64,000 nt of DNA from Anabaena sp. WA102 (lineage in GTDB: Bacteria > Cyanobacteriota > Cyanobacteriia > Cyanobacteriales > Nostocaceae). The notes below the pieces were generated by a model that ran no database searches, was not told the DNA's origin, and saw only the letters and a program-made list of their open reading frames with translations. Positions 8,843 to 17,365 of the stretch are shown one piece after another; positions within the stretch are counted from its first letter, which is position 1, and each line of letters begins with the position of its first letter. Made by a program: the position numbers and the translations under genes. The stretch is taken from positions 5,460,001-5,524,000 of the forward strand of contig NZ_CP011456.1 of assembly GCF_001277295.1 (NCBI RefSeq), given 5' to 3'.

Positions 8843-10591
8843 TTGCAACCCCTGGACTTTACCGCTTTAACCGCCGCTTGTGGCGAAATCCGCACTAATT
8901 GGTTGCCTGCACGCATAGAACAGGTATATCAGCGCGATCGCTTTACCATTGCCATTGCTTTACGAACCTTGAATCAACGGGGTTGGCTGGATATTTCCTG
9001 GCATCCTCAAGCCGCCCATATTTGTATTAGTGAACCACCACCACGCGCCCCAGATACTTTTACTTTTAGTCAACAGTTAAAACACCAATTGGGTGGGTTG
9101 GCCTTAGTAGGAATTGAAGCGATTTCCCCTTGGGAACGGGTAATTGATTTACAATTTGCCCGTCGTCCTGAAGAAACAGCCCTGTATCACCTTTATGCGG
9201 AAGTGATGGGCAAATATAGTAATGTGATTTTAACTGATGCTAGTAATGAAATTATCACTGCTGCCCATCAAGTTAGTCACCAACAATCTAGTGTTCGTCC
9301 GATTCAAACTGGACAAAATTACGAAACACCACCGAAACTGACGGGAAAAGTCCCCAATTTAAGCGAATCTATCGAACGCTGGCAAGAACGGGTAAGTTTA
9401 GTCCCCGGAGGTATTAAACGTCAGTTACTCAAAAGTTATAGTGGTTTAAGTTCGGCTTTGCTAGACACGATGCTGTTAGCGGCAGATATCATCCCAGATA
9501 CGAATACTGACGAACTTACTCCCCAAGATTGGCAAAATTTATTTCAACGTTGGCAAGAATGGTTACAGGCTTTAGATTCAGGTAAATTTCAACCTGCTTG
9601 GACAGAAACCGGATATACGGTGATGGGTTGGGGTGGAATTGCACCAACAAAGAATATTCAAGAGTTACTTTACCGTTATTATTCTGATCAACTGAATGAA
9701 CAGTTATTTGGACAACTGCGTCATCAGTTAAGTCAGAAATTGTTGAATATTTTGGGGAAATTACGCACTAAAGCGAAAACTTTTAGCGATCGCCTGCAAC
9801 AATCAGATCAGGCTGAAGAATATCGTCAAAAAGCCGACCTATTAATGGCCAACCTGCACCATTGGCAACCAGGGATGCAGGAAATAATTCTACCAGATTT
9901 TGAAACCGAACAGCCAATAGCGATCGCTCTTTTGCCCGATAAAAACGCCGTCCAAAATGCCCAAAAGCTTTATAAACAGCACCAAAAACTCAAACGCGCC
10001 CGTGCGGCTGTTGAACCGCTACTATTTGCAGTTCAAGCAGAAATTGACTATCTCGAACAAGTAGAAGCCGCAATTTCGCAAATAGACAAATACCAAAATC
10101 CAGAAGATTTACAAGCCTTAGAGGAAATCCGGGATGAACTAATTGGGCAAAAATATCTAGAAGACCTAGAATATCGCAGCCGTAGCAGCAACGACACCCC
10201 CGGCACTAATTTTCATCGTTACCGCAGTCCGAGTGGCTTTGAAGTCCTCATTGGTCGTAATAACATCCAAAATGATCAACTGACATTCCGTGTTGCTGGA
10301 GACTATGATTTGTGGTTTCACGCCCAAGAAATTCCGGGGAGTCATGTCCTCCTGCGTCTAGAACCGGGTACAGTGGCAGAAGAAGCTGATTTACAATTTA
10401 CAGCCAATCTAGCAGGTTATTTCAGTCGCGCCCGTCAAAGTGACCAAGTACCAGTAGTTTACACCCAACCCAAGCACGTCTACAAACCCAAAGGCACTAA
10501 ACCAGGACTTGTGGTTTATAAACAAGAAACGATTATTTGGGGAAAACCGCAATTGGTCAGTGGTCAGTTGTCAGTTGTCAGTTGTCATTAG
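8843..10591 (+). CDS. rqcH: ribosome quality-control factor RqcH (NFACT/FbpA family)
   Basis: 582 residues. The family binds 60S/50S subunits with peptidyl-tRNA and, in bacteria, adds alanine tails that mark stalled products. The order is NFACT-N domain (about 1-200), helical/coiled-coil middle (about 300-440) and NFACT-R domain (about 450-560; YRSPSGFEVLIGRNN, YDLWFHAQEIPGSHV). The start is TTG at 8843: it gives the family N-terminus (QPLDFTALTAACGEI), and gaaaaagggg lies about 9 bases upstream. The normal C-terminus should be near TIIWGKPQ. The last residues (VSGQLSVVSCH) are encoded by the CAGTTGT tandem repeat that follows, so the repeat has extended the protein. Confidence 0.92.
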   Translation: MQPLDFTALTAACGEIRTNWLPARIEQVYQRDRFTIAIALRTLNQRGWLDISWHPQAAHICISEPPPRAPDTFTFSQQLKHQLGGLALVGIEAISPWERVIDLQFARRPEETALYHLYAEVMGKYSNVILTDASNEIITAAHQVSHQQSSVRPIQTGQNYETPPKLTGKVPNLSESIERWQERVSLVPGGIKRQLLKSYSGLSSALLDTMLLAADIIPDTNTDELTPQDWQNLFQRWQEWLQALDSGKFQPAWTETGYTVMGWGGIAPTKNIQELLYRYYSDQLNEQLFGQLRHQLSQKLLNILGKLRTKAKTFSDRLQQSDQAEEYRQKADLLMANLHHWQPGMQEIILPDFETEQPIAIALLPDKNAVQNAQKLYKQHQKLKRARAAVEPLLFAVQAEIDYLEQVEAAISQIDKYQNPEDLQALEEIRDELIGQKYLEDLEYRSRSSNDTPGTNFHRYRSPSGFEVLIGRNNIQNDQLTFRVAGDYDLWFHAQEIPGSHVLLRLEPGTVAEEADLQFTANLAGYFSRARQSDQVPVVYTQPKHVYKPKGTKPGLVVYKQETIIWGKPQLVSGQLSVVSCH

Positions 10592-10622
10592 TCAGTGGTC
10601 AGTGGTCAGTTGTCAGTTGTCA
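10552..10622. repeat. CAGTTGT/CAGTGGT tandem heptamers overlapping the end of rqcH
   Basis: Roughly ten units of a heptamer begin inside the last codons of rqcH and run past its stop. The unit is the complement of the ctgacaa repeat at 8003-8080. Confidence 0.9.
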
Positions 10623-10779
10623 TTGGGAAAATTGGCGTTGCTGATTAAGAGTATGATTTTATTATGCCTACGGCACGCTGCGCGAACACGCAGAGGCGCA
10701 GAGAGTAAGAGTTTCATTTTTTTGATTTTTCAATTTCATACCTCAATTCAGCAACGCCGGAAAATTCTTTCTCCCCCCC

Positions 10780-11007
10780 TACTTCCCCTACTTCCCCAAC
10801 TCCCCCAACTCCCCCAACTCCCCAACTCCCCAACTCCCCCAACTCCCCCAACTCCCCCAACTCCCCCAACTCCCCCAACTCCCCCAACTCCCCCAACTCC
10901 CCCAACTCCCCCAACTCCCCCAACTCCCCCAACTCCCCCAACTCCCCCAACTCCCCCAACTCCCCCAACTCCCCCAACTCCCCCAACTCCCCCAACTCCC
11001 CCAACTC
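10780..11007. repeat. long CTCCCCCAA nonamer array (more than 20 copies)
   Basis: An almost perfect 9-bp tandem array, with a few 8-bp variants at its left end. Because the unit is a multiple of three, it produces open Pro-Pro-Thr and Gly-Glu-Leu frames on the two strands; these are not genes. Shorter arrays of the same unit occur at 7946-7990, 15702-15780 (a variant) and 38161-38200. The other parts of the 10623-11199 spacer hold no gene. Confidence 0.95.
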
Positions 11008-11199
11008 CCTGTTCCCTCTTGCCTCTTACCTCAAATAGAAAAGTTACTCACCCGAAGACAGATATTTTTTGAGATATTTTCATGAAAAAACTGTACTGGC
11101 TGTTACAATCTTGTTAAGAAAAGTTGCCCGTTGAATTTTGGGAACGCGCAATTTGGTTTTGACTCTACTGAGAAGACAACTCGAACAACGTTTTTTTAT

Positions 11200-11231
11200 A
11201 GACCAGCCCTGTGGGAGGGGTTGGTCTTTTT
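11200..11231 (+). terminator. strong terminator hairpin with no obvious gene upstream
   Basis: The arms agaccagccc and ggggttggtct pair almost perfectly around gtggga and are followed by tttttgtt. The nearest plus-strand gene ends 600 bases away behind the nonamer array. It may end an unannotated small RNA transcribed from about 11080-11110; a TACAAT box at 11105-11110 would fit, but I cannot confirm a transcript. Confidence 0.5.
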
Positions 11232-11278
11232 GTTATCCTCAGACATCTTTCCCAGGAAACAGAAACAACATCTGAACC

Positions 11279-11473
11279 CATTGGTGTCAACTTAAGCTCA
11301 AATCCCTACCACATCTCGTTCCTAGTCTCTGACTAGGAATGCAGTTGATGAGGCTCTGCCTCTAATATTATTGAAGGCAGAGCCTCCTAGAATTCATTCC
11401 CAGTCAGAGACTGGGAATGAGATGACTTGAGTTCTTTGCGGGATAGAGGTTTTACCTTAAGTTGACACCAATG
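11279..11473. mobile_element. 195-bp miniature element with 9-bp target duplication
   Basis: The ends are perfect 18-bp inverted repeats (CATTGGTGTCAACTTAAG and its complement). The element is flanked by direct ATCTGAACC at 11270-11278 and 11474-11482. The inside contains nested palindromes (tcattcccagtcagagactggga type). There is no coding capacity. Related copies are at 14443-14791 and, partly, 53522-53680. Confidence 0.9.
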
Positions 11474-11514
11474 ATCTGAACCATAGCAATCCTAAATTGG
11501 TTATAAACAATAAA

Positions 11515-11544
11515 ATTCCCGATTTCTTAGAGAAGTCGGGAATC
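11515..11544 (-). terminator. terminator of the porin gene
   Basis: The arms attcccgatttct and agaagtcgggaat pair around a short loop. Read on the minus strand, the hairpin is followed by TTTTATTG, 33 bases after the porin stop codon. Confidence 0.65.
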
Positions 11545-11576
11545 TGATTTGCGAAATTTTATCTAACTTGCTATGA

Positions 11577-13151
11577 TTAAAAACTGAAAGTAGTTCTCAA
11601 AGCACCAATCACTAAATTACTACTGCTATCATCGTGATTTGGGGCTGTTAGCCAAATTACAGCGGGGGTAATGGTGATATTGTCGCTGACCTTGTATTGA
11701 TAAAATCCCTCAACGTGATAAGAGGTATTTGGATCTTTAGTAATTCCAGTAACAGTAGAATTCGTGACCTTTGGTTCCATACCAAATATAATACCAGCTA
11801 AGTTACCTTTTTTACCCAAATCTGGTAAACCTAAAGTAACAGCATAGTTCCAAATTTCCGCTTTTCCTTTGGTACCAGTCAAAACTTGACTATTGGTATA
11901 TCCAGCCCAACCACCTAAAACAAGCTTCTTCGTAATACCTAAAGATGCTTCCACACCGTAGGAATTACTGGAAAAGTTTGTACCAGAGGCAAAATTGGGA
12001 TTGGTAAATGTGGCGTTATTACTACCTGTAGCCAGTGACTTGTTATAGGAATTGATGTAAGTTAAACCAAGGGAAATGCGATCGCTGGGCTTGACGGTTA
12101 ACTGCGCTAAAGCACCATAATTCCCATCAAATAACCCGTTTCCAGGAGTGGGGTTATTAGCTGTACTACTTAAGTAGCCTAAACTTAGGCCTATTTTATC
12201 GCCAAGCTGGTGGTTAACTGCTATGCCTTTATCACCCAGTTGTCCATAAATCGGGTTTCTTGTCCCAAAAGTAGACACAGCCCCAAAAGCACCATCACCA
12301 TCAAAGAGGTTAACTGTACTGGTAACATCGTCTGCTGCACCACCAGTAGCAATTAGTTTTACTTGTGTATTCTTGCTAACAGGAAAGGTATATGATAGAG
12401 TTGCTATGGAAAAATTGTTACCAGGATCGCTACTAGCAAAAAACAAGTTTCCTTCTGGAGTATTAATATTGGGACTATTAATATTATTACTTTCCAGTAT
12501 AGTAAGAAGTGTATCTTGTCCTGTAAAACTGCTAACAAACTTTACTCTTGTTCTCGCACCTAAAGTGGTATTTTTCCCAGGAATATCTGCATTATTAACC
12601 GTTTTGTTTGTCAACACATCACTAACAACTGCTACAACTTGCCCTTGTAGCTTAGTGGTGGTAGAAAATTGATTAGCTTCCAATTCAGCAGTTTTGGCTT
12701 CTACTGTGTCTACACGCCCCCGGAGGGTGGCTAATTCTGTGGAAAATTGCTCTTGCAATTTTTGGATTGTTGCTAAGTCTTGTTTTGTCGTCAAATCAGC
12801 GGTAGCAGTAGCAATTAGTTCATTGACTCGATCTAAACAAGCATTCAAACCGGCTGCAAACTCGTATCTTGACAACGCCCGATTACCCCGAAAAGTCCCG
12901 TTGGGATAACCTGCAATACATCCATAGCGTTCTACCAATGATTGTAAAGCCTGAAATGCCCAATCATTAGGTTGAACATCAGATAATTGAGATACGGAGG
13001 TAACTTGAGATACTTCCTGTTCCTGGATATTATTAACTTGTTGTTCTGAATTATTGGTTGGTAATGTTTCTGCCCATGCACCAGAACTCATACATAGCAT
13101 GGAACTGATCACACTAGAACTGGTAATTAAATACGTCCAAAATTTCTGCAT
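11577..13151 (-). CDS. SLH-domain OprB-family outer-membrane porin
   Basis: 524 residues. A signal peptide (MQKFWTYLITSSSVISSMLCMSSGAWA) comes first. One SLH domain follows at about 57-110 (LSDVQPNDWAFQALQSLVER; GYPNGTFRGNRALSRYEFA), which in cyanobacteria anchors porins to peptidoglycan. Next come a coiled coil (about 115-165) and a beta-barrel of the carbohydrate-selective OprB type ending in phenylalanine (TFSF), as expected for outer-membrane assembly. GAGGAAAAA precedes the ATG. It is divergent from znuA and has its own candidate Zur box, so I infer it passes zinc or zinc complexes across the outer membrane. That substrate is inference; the family also includes general porins. Confidence 0.9.
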   Translation of the reverse strand: MQKFWTYLITSSSVISSMLCMSSGAWAETLPTNNSEQQVNNIQEQEVSQVTSVSQLSDVQPNDWAFQALQSLVERYGCIAGYPNGTFRGNRALSRYEFAAGLNACLDRVNELIATATADLTTKQDLATIQKLQEQFSTELATLRGRVDTVEAKTAELEANQFSTTTKLQGQVVAVVSDVLTNKTVNNADIPGKNTTLGARTRVKFVSSFTGQDTLLTILESNNINSPNINTPEGNLFFASSDPGNNFSIATLSYTFPVSKNTQVKLIATGGAADDVTSTVNLFDGDGAFGAVSTFGTRNPIYGQLGDKGIAVNHQLGDKIGLSLGYLSSTANNPTPGNGLFDGNYGALAQLTVKPSDRISLGLTYINSYNKSLATGSNNATFTNPNFASGTNFSSNSYGVEASLGITKKLVLGGWAGYTNSQVLTGTKGKAEIWNYAVTLGLPDLGKKGNLAGIIFGMEPKVTNSTVTGITKDPNTSYHVEGFYQYKVSDNITITPAVIWLTAPNHDDSSSNLVIGALRTTFSF

Positions 13152-13208
13152 TTTTCCTCACACCTGTGTTTAAAGTTGATAATGCGATACTGAAGTTAGT
13201 AAAGCTAT

Positions 13209-13223
13209 TAATAATTACTATCA
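13209..13223 (-). promoter_or_regulatory. candidate Zur box of the porin gene
   Basis: On the minus strand the site reads TGATAGTAATTATTA. It matches the 7-1-7 palindrome TGATAAT-N-ATTATCA, used by FUR-family regulators including Zur, at all but two positions. It lies 58 bases upstream of the porin ATG. The match is by eye only. Confidence 0.5.
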
Positions 13224-13370
13224 ATATAATACAGTTCTCAGTAATTTTTTCACAATAAAAAGTTAAGAAATCTTTATGAACTGGAAATATTCTCAGTATA
13301 CAGCAGTATTACCTGAGATTTCCAAATATTCTGTAATTCTTGATACAGTAGCATTTTTTGATGACTTATA

Positions 13371-13385
13371 TGAGAATGGATCTCA
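13371..13385 (+). promoter_or_regulatory. candidate Zur box of znuA
   Basis: TGAGAATGGATCTCA is an imperfect 7-1-7 palindrome. It covers the expected -35 region of a promoter whose -10 box would be TATAAT at 13394-13399, so bound Zur would block transcription. That promoter also implies that translation starts at 13431 rather than 13398. Confidence 0.5.
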
Positions 13386-13430
13386 TTATAAGATATAATG
13401 CCAATGAAGTTTTATTGTCAACCTCAAACC

Positions 13431-14420
13431 ATGAGAAGTTCTAGAGAAGTTAAAATAGATAGAAAAACCAGAAATTTCTTACCTCTGATTACCTTAATAA
13501 TATTGTCAATAGTTTATGGATGTAACAATCCTAACAGTAGGGAGGTTGTAAAAACAGAACCAGCCCCAGTCCAAAAATCACCAAAGACTAAAGTAGTTAC
13601 CACATTTTTACCAGTTTATTTGTTTACTAAAGCGGTAACTGGGGATATTGCAGATGTAGAGATTTTAGTTAAGCCTGGTACAGAGATACACGAATATCAA
13701 GGGACACCAGCTAATATAAAAGCGATCGCTACGGCTAAGGTATTAGTCAAAAATGGTTTAGGCCTAGAGGAGTTTTTAGCAGATACAATTAAAAATGCTG
13801 GAAATTCCCAACTAATGGAAATTGATGCTAGTAAAGGTATTCCAGCTATTAATAAAACTTCCCCCATAGATAAAACAGCAACGGGAGAACATGATCATAA
13901 TCATGAACACCAATTGGGAAATCCTCATGTTTGGTTAGATCCAGTTTTAGCAAAACAGCAAATTATTAATATTCGAGATGGTTTAATTATCGCAGATCCG
14001 GTCAATAAAGCCAACTATCAGACCAATGCAGCGGCATATATTCAGAAATTAGATAATTTAAATAATGAATTTCAACAGACTATTAAAAAAACTCCAAACT
14101 GCACCTTCGTCACCTTCCATGATGCTTTTCCCTATCTTGCCAAACGTTATAATATTAAACAATTAGCGGTAGTAGAAATTCCTGAAAAGCAACTTTCCCC
14201 AACAGATGTCCAAAAAGTGGTGAATACAGTCAAAAAATACCAAGTTAAAGCCTTATTTAGCGAACCAGGGTTAGATAACAAATTACTGACAAGTATTTCT
14301 CAAGATTTGGGGTTAACTGTGCGGACTTTGGATTCTTTAGAAACGGGTGATACCAATCCAGAGTATTATTTTAAAGCAATGAAAGCTAATTTGGAGAGTT
14401 TAGTCGCTGGGTGCAAGTGA
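13431..14420 (+). CDS. znuA: zinc ABC transporter substrate-binding lipoprotein
   Basis: 329 residues from ATG 13431. It captures Zn2+ in the periplasm and delivers it to ZnuB. The N-terminal hydrophobic segment ends in YGC, a lipobox-like site with tyrosine at an unusual position. Zinc-ligand positions of the cluster A-I family are visible: HEYQGT, NPHVWLDP, FHDAF and FSEPG. The charged loop between the first and second ligand is histidine-rich (GEHDHNHEH), as in true ZnuA. The in-frame ATGs at 13398 and 13404 overlap the presumed -10 box and were not used. A composite element at 14443-14791 separates it from znuC. Confidence 0.92.
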   Translation: MRSSREVKIDRKTRNFLPLITLIILSIVYGCNNPNSREVVKTEPAPVQKSPKTKVVTTFLPVYLFTKAVTGDIADVEILVKPGTEIHEYQGTPANIKAIATAKVLVKNGLGLEEFLADTIKNAGNSQLMEIDASKGIPAINKTSPIDKTATGEHDHNHEHQLGNPHVWLDPVLAKQQIINIRDGLIIADPVNKANYQTNAAAYIQKLDNLNNEFQQTIKKTPNCTFVTFHDAFPYLAKRYNIKQLAVVEIPEKQLSPTDVQKVVNTVKKYQVKALFSEPGLDNKLLTSISQDLGLTVRTLDSLETGDTNPEYYFKAMKANLESLVAGCK

Positions 14421-14442
14421 CGTAGGGGTAAAGCAAGAGCTT

Positions 14443-14791
14443 CATTGGTGTCAACCTAACGTAAAACCCATAACCCAACTGGGAATTCATTCCCAGTCTT
14501 ATAGCAGAAGTCATCTGAAGATGACTAAAAGAACTAGAAAATTTTTGAACTTGTTTAGTTTACTTTAAGTAGGTGGGCGGAGGAAAATCAAAATATATTT
14601 CGTTTTTTGAAATGGCTAAAACCCAACGACAATAACCCATCGAGGTGAATTTACATATCGTTACACATTTTGGTTATTTCACGTCCACCTACTTAGTAAA
14701 CTTTAGCTATTAGCCCGGAAATTCATTTTCAGGCGGGTCTGTCAGCCCAGCCAAACAAATAAGCCATCCGTAGCTTAAGTTGACACCAATG
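14443..14791. mobile_element. miniature element with a second element nested inside
   Basis: The outer ends CATTGGTGTCAACCTAACG and GCTTAAGTTGACACCAATG match the 195-bp element at 11279. The flanks are themselves inverted (aggggtaaagcaagagctt left, its complement right), so either the target was palindromic or the terminal repeats are longer here. A TA-flanked element (14568-14693) sits inside. The element separates znuA from znuC and could affect their co-transcription. Confidence 0.8.
14568..14693. mobile_element. 126-bp TA-flanked miniature element (AGTAGGTG family)
   Basis: The ends are AGTAGGTGGGCGG and CGTCCACCTACT, bordered by TA on both sides (14566-14567, 14694-14695), as expected for an IS630-type target. 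Copies of nearly identical size lie at 34022-34147 and 34445-34571, and a solo end overlaps the 3' end of galE. Confidence 0.8.
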
Positions 14792-14903
14792 AAGCTCTTG
14801 CTTTACCCCTATCAATACTACGACTCCTGAATCCTTCTTTTTTTCGGACTTCTGACTCTTGCTATATCACTATAAATTATTGGCATCTCAAATCCTAACT
14901 TCC

Positions 14904-15686
14904 ATGACTGACAAACAAGCAGAATTTACATTACCAATATTAAAAGTTTCTGGGTTAACAGTCTACCAAAGCAGCTATCTAGCTGTGCGAGATGTTTCCT
15001 TTGAATTGTTAGCAGGAACAGATACAGCCATAGTTGGTCCAAATGGGGCTGGGAAAAGTACCTTAATTAAAGCTATTTTAGATTTAATTCCCCGCAGTGC
15101 CGGAACAATTGAAGTTTTTGGTCGCCCAATTTCTAGACTAGGAAATTTGCGGAATCAGTTGGGATATATGCCACAAAACTTTATTTTTGATCGCAGTTTT
15201 CCCATTTCGGTTAGTGAATTGGTAGCTTTAGGAATAGGGAATAAAAAACATTCATTTTTCTCGAAATTTTGGCAACAAAAACGGGAAATATCAGCAGCAG
15301 TTACCACAGCTTTACACCGTACAGATGCTTATAGGTTGCGAAATCAGGCTATTGGCACTCTGAGCGGTGGTCAATTGAAGCGGGTATTATTGGCTTATTG
15401 TTTGGTAACACCGCGAAAATTGTTAGTATTGGATGAAGCTTTTGCGGGGGTAGATGTCCAAGGAACAACGGATTTTTATGCTTTATTAAATGAATTAAAA
15501 CGAGAAGAGAATTGGACGGTGTTGCAAGTTTCTCACGATATTGATATGGTAAGCCGTCATTGCGATCGCGTCATCTGTCTCAATCAAACTCTTGTCTGTT
15601 CCGGTAAACCGGAAATAGCCCTTTCACCACAAAATCTGCTGGCTACTTATGGTCCTGGTTTTAGTCGCTATGAACATCATCATTAG
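14904..15686 (+). CDS. znuC: zinc ABC transporter ATP-binding protein
   Basis: 260 residues; the cytoplasmic ATPase that powers zinc import through ZnuB. The Walker A motif GPNGAGKST is near residue 44, the Q-loop YMPQNF near 85, the signature LSGGQLKR near 153, Walker B LLVLDEAF near 174 and the switch histidine SHD near 208. The chain ends in a short histidine-rich tail (YEHHH). ATG 14904 gives the family N-terminus; the more upstream start at 14859 adds an unrelated extension. It lies downstream of znuA and upstream of znuB, with repeats in both spacers. Confidence 0.92.
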   Translation: MTDKQAEFTLPILKVSGLTVYQSSYLAVRDVSFELLAGTDTAIVGPNGAGKSTLIKAILDLIPRSAGTIEVFGRPISRLGNLRNQLGYMPQNFIFDRSFPISVSELVALGIGNKKHSFFSKFWQQKREISAAVTTALHRTDAYRLRNQAIGTLSGGQLKRVLLAYCLVTPRKLLVLDEAFAGVDVQGTTDFYALLNELKREENWTVLQVSHDIDMVSRHCDRVICLNQTLVCSGKPEIALSPQNLLATYGPGFSRYEHHH

Positions 15687-15701
15687 GGAACAGGGAACAG
15701 G

Positions 15702-15780
15702 GGGCAGGGAGTAGGGGGAGTAGGGGGAGTAGGGGGAGTAGGGGGAGTAGGGGGAGTAGGGGGAGTAGGGGGAGTAGGGG
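15702..15780. repeat. GGGGGAGTA nonamer array
   Basis: About eight to nine copies of a 9-bp unit lie between znuC and znuB, directly after the znuC stop. Confidence 0.9.
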
Positions 15781-15792
15781 AGAAATTTCTTC

Positions 15793-15972
15793 CTTCTTTC
15801 TCCTGAACTTCTTTCTCCTGAACTTCTTTCTCCTGAACTTCTTTCTCCTGAACTTCTTTCTCCTGAACTTCTTTCTCCTGAACTCCTGATAGCGCAGCGT
15901 GGCGTTAGCCATACTCCTGATAGCGCAGCGTGGCGTTAGCCATACTCCTGATAGCGCAGCGTGGCGTTAGCC
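15793..15972. repeat. 15-bp and 31-bp tandem arrays between znuC and znuB
   Basis: A 15-bp unit (aacttctttctcctg) is repeated about six times to 15883. Three copies of a 31-bp unit follow, carrying the tagcgcagcgtggcgttagc motif (third copies at 15911-15941 and 15942-15972). The 31-bp unit contains an inverted repeat typical of dispersed cyanobacterial palindromes. The whole 15687-16001 spacer is repeats, which may separate znuB translation from znuC. Confidence 0.9.
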
Positions 15973-16001
15973 ATACTCCTGAACTCCTAACTCCTCTCAG
16001 T

Positions 16002-16835
16002 ATGACCATTAACTATCATGACTTGGTGAATTTATTACAATTTCCCTTTATGCAGCGTGCCATTATGGGTGCTGTGTTAATGGGCATTTTAGGTGGTTTA
16101 TTGGGCAGTTTCGTTACCTTACGACAATTATCCTTTTTTAGTCATGCCGTTGGTCATGCAGCCTTGGTAGGTGTGGCATTAGGCGTGTTACTCAACACTA
16201 ATCCTACTTGGATGTTACTCCCGTTTACCTTAATCTTTGGGGTTGTTGTTCTCTACCTAATTGATAAGACTGATTTGGCTAGTGATAGCGTTCTCAGTAT
16301 AGTGCTATCTGGGGCGTTAGCAATTGGTGTAATTCTCACCAGTTTTATTAAAGGATATCGCGGTAACTTAATGGGGGTACTATTTGGCGATATTTTGGCT
16401 ATAGATAACACAGATTTAATTTTGACGCTATTGGTACTTGTTGGTAGTAGCGTTTTTTTATTATCAACTCTGCCGCAACAGATTTTGTTAACTCTTAACC
16501 CCGACGTTGCTCAAGTGCAAGGCATACCTGTACAGTTATATCGCTATGGATTCGTTGTTTTGCTTTCTCTTGCCGTAGCTGTAGCAATTAAAGCCGTTGG
16601 TGTTTTATTAGTAAATGCGTTTTTGGTAATTCCGGCTGCTACAGCCAAACTTATGAGTCACCATTTCAGCCGGTTTCTGATTCTATCGGTGGTTGTCGGC
16701 TGTAGCAGTAGTATCGCGGGAATGATGGTTTCTGGTTTGTTTAACCTAGCATCTGGACCAAGTATTGTTTTTGTGCAATTTCTGGTATTTGTGACTGTGT
16801 TTAGCTGGGTGAAGTTGACAATGAAGGTCGGCTAA
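16002..16835 (+). CDS. znuB: zinc ABC transporter permease
   Basis: 277 residues of a very hydrophobic ABC-3 family permease with about eight membrane segments. Family features include SFVTLRQLSFFSHAVGHAALVGVALG near residue 32, VGVLLVNAFLVIPAATAKL near 200 and NLASGPSIV near 250. It forms the inner-membrane channel of the ZnuABC importer. ATG 16002 is chosen because the open frame upstream runs through the 31-bp repeats. A tRNA gene follows 77 bases downstream. Confidence 0.93.
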   Translation: MTINYHDLVNLLQFPFMQRAIMGAVLMGILGGLLGSFVTLRQLSFFSHAVGHAALVGVALGVLLNTNPTWMLLPFTLIFGVVVLYLIDKTDLASDSVLSIVLSGALAIGVILTSFIKGYRGNLMGVLFGDILAIDNTDLILTLLVLVGSSVFLLSTLPQQILLTLNPDVAQVQGIPVQLYRYGFVVLLSLAVAVAIKAVGVLLVNAFLVIPAATAKLMSHHFSRFLILSVVVGCSSSIAGMMVSGLFNLASGPSIVFVQFLVFVTVFSWVKLTMKVG

Positions 16836-16912
16836 AATTCTTTTGAATAACCCCTTGACTAATCTTTTTTATCATGCTAGATTTAGTGGCGGTGGTGAAT
16901 AAAACAGCCCAC

Positions 16913-16985
<73 letters not shown>

Positions 16986-17365
16986 TTATATAACTGGATT
17001 ACCTACTGATAATTTTAGTAACTTTTATCATAGCAAACAACCTAATCCGCCCAATCTTTTAATCCCTATAATCCGCGATTCTGACTTTGTCGGAGGCACA
17101 TCGCCGGATTCGTTAAGAATTGTAAAACCATAAGAATGTAAGGATTAAAATGTCATGAAACCTTAAGATGAGAATTGCTGTGATCTGAACTAGCGATCGC
17201 TATAATTAATATTAGTATAGATTAGGCTGGTTTTAGAGAATTCCTTGCAGCAGCACTGACGCGATCGCTTTTGACCAAACTCCCGTACCTCAAGCAATTT
17301 TCGTGTTACGTAGTGATTCTACTTGGGTGAAATACTATCTGTATAATAATAGCAGAAGTATCTTA
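16986..17365. other. spacer with a dispersed repeat
   Basis: No gene is seen. A HIP1-bounded repeat at 17192-17269 (gcgatcgctataattaata at its left) recurs at 18177-18254, on both sides of the MNT/HEPN pair. Confidence 0.6.

Noticed and set aside
10509..11072. Open frame rich in Pro-Pro-Thr (plus) and Gly-Glu-Leu (minus, 10714-11004)
   Set aside because: Both frames are translations of the 9-bp tandem array and have no start signals or family similarity.
15661..15912. Minus-strand frame with repeated RRKKF and LLPLLP
   Set aside because: Translation of the 15-bp and 9-bp arrays between znuC and znuB.
15793..15972. Possible CRISPR array
   Set aside because: Units of 15 and 31 bp follow each other with no unique spacers, and no cas gene is present in the window.
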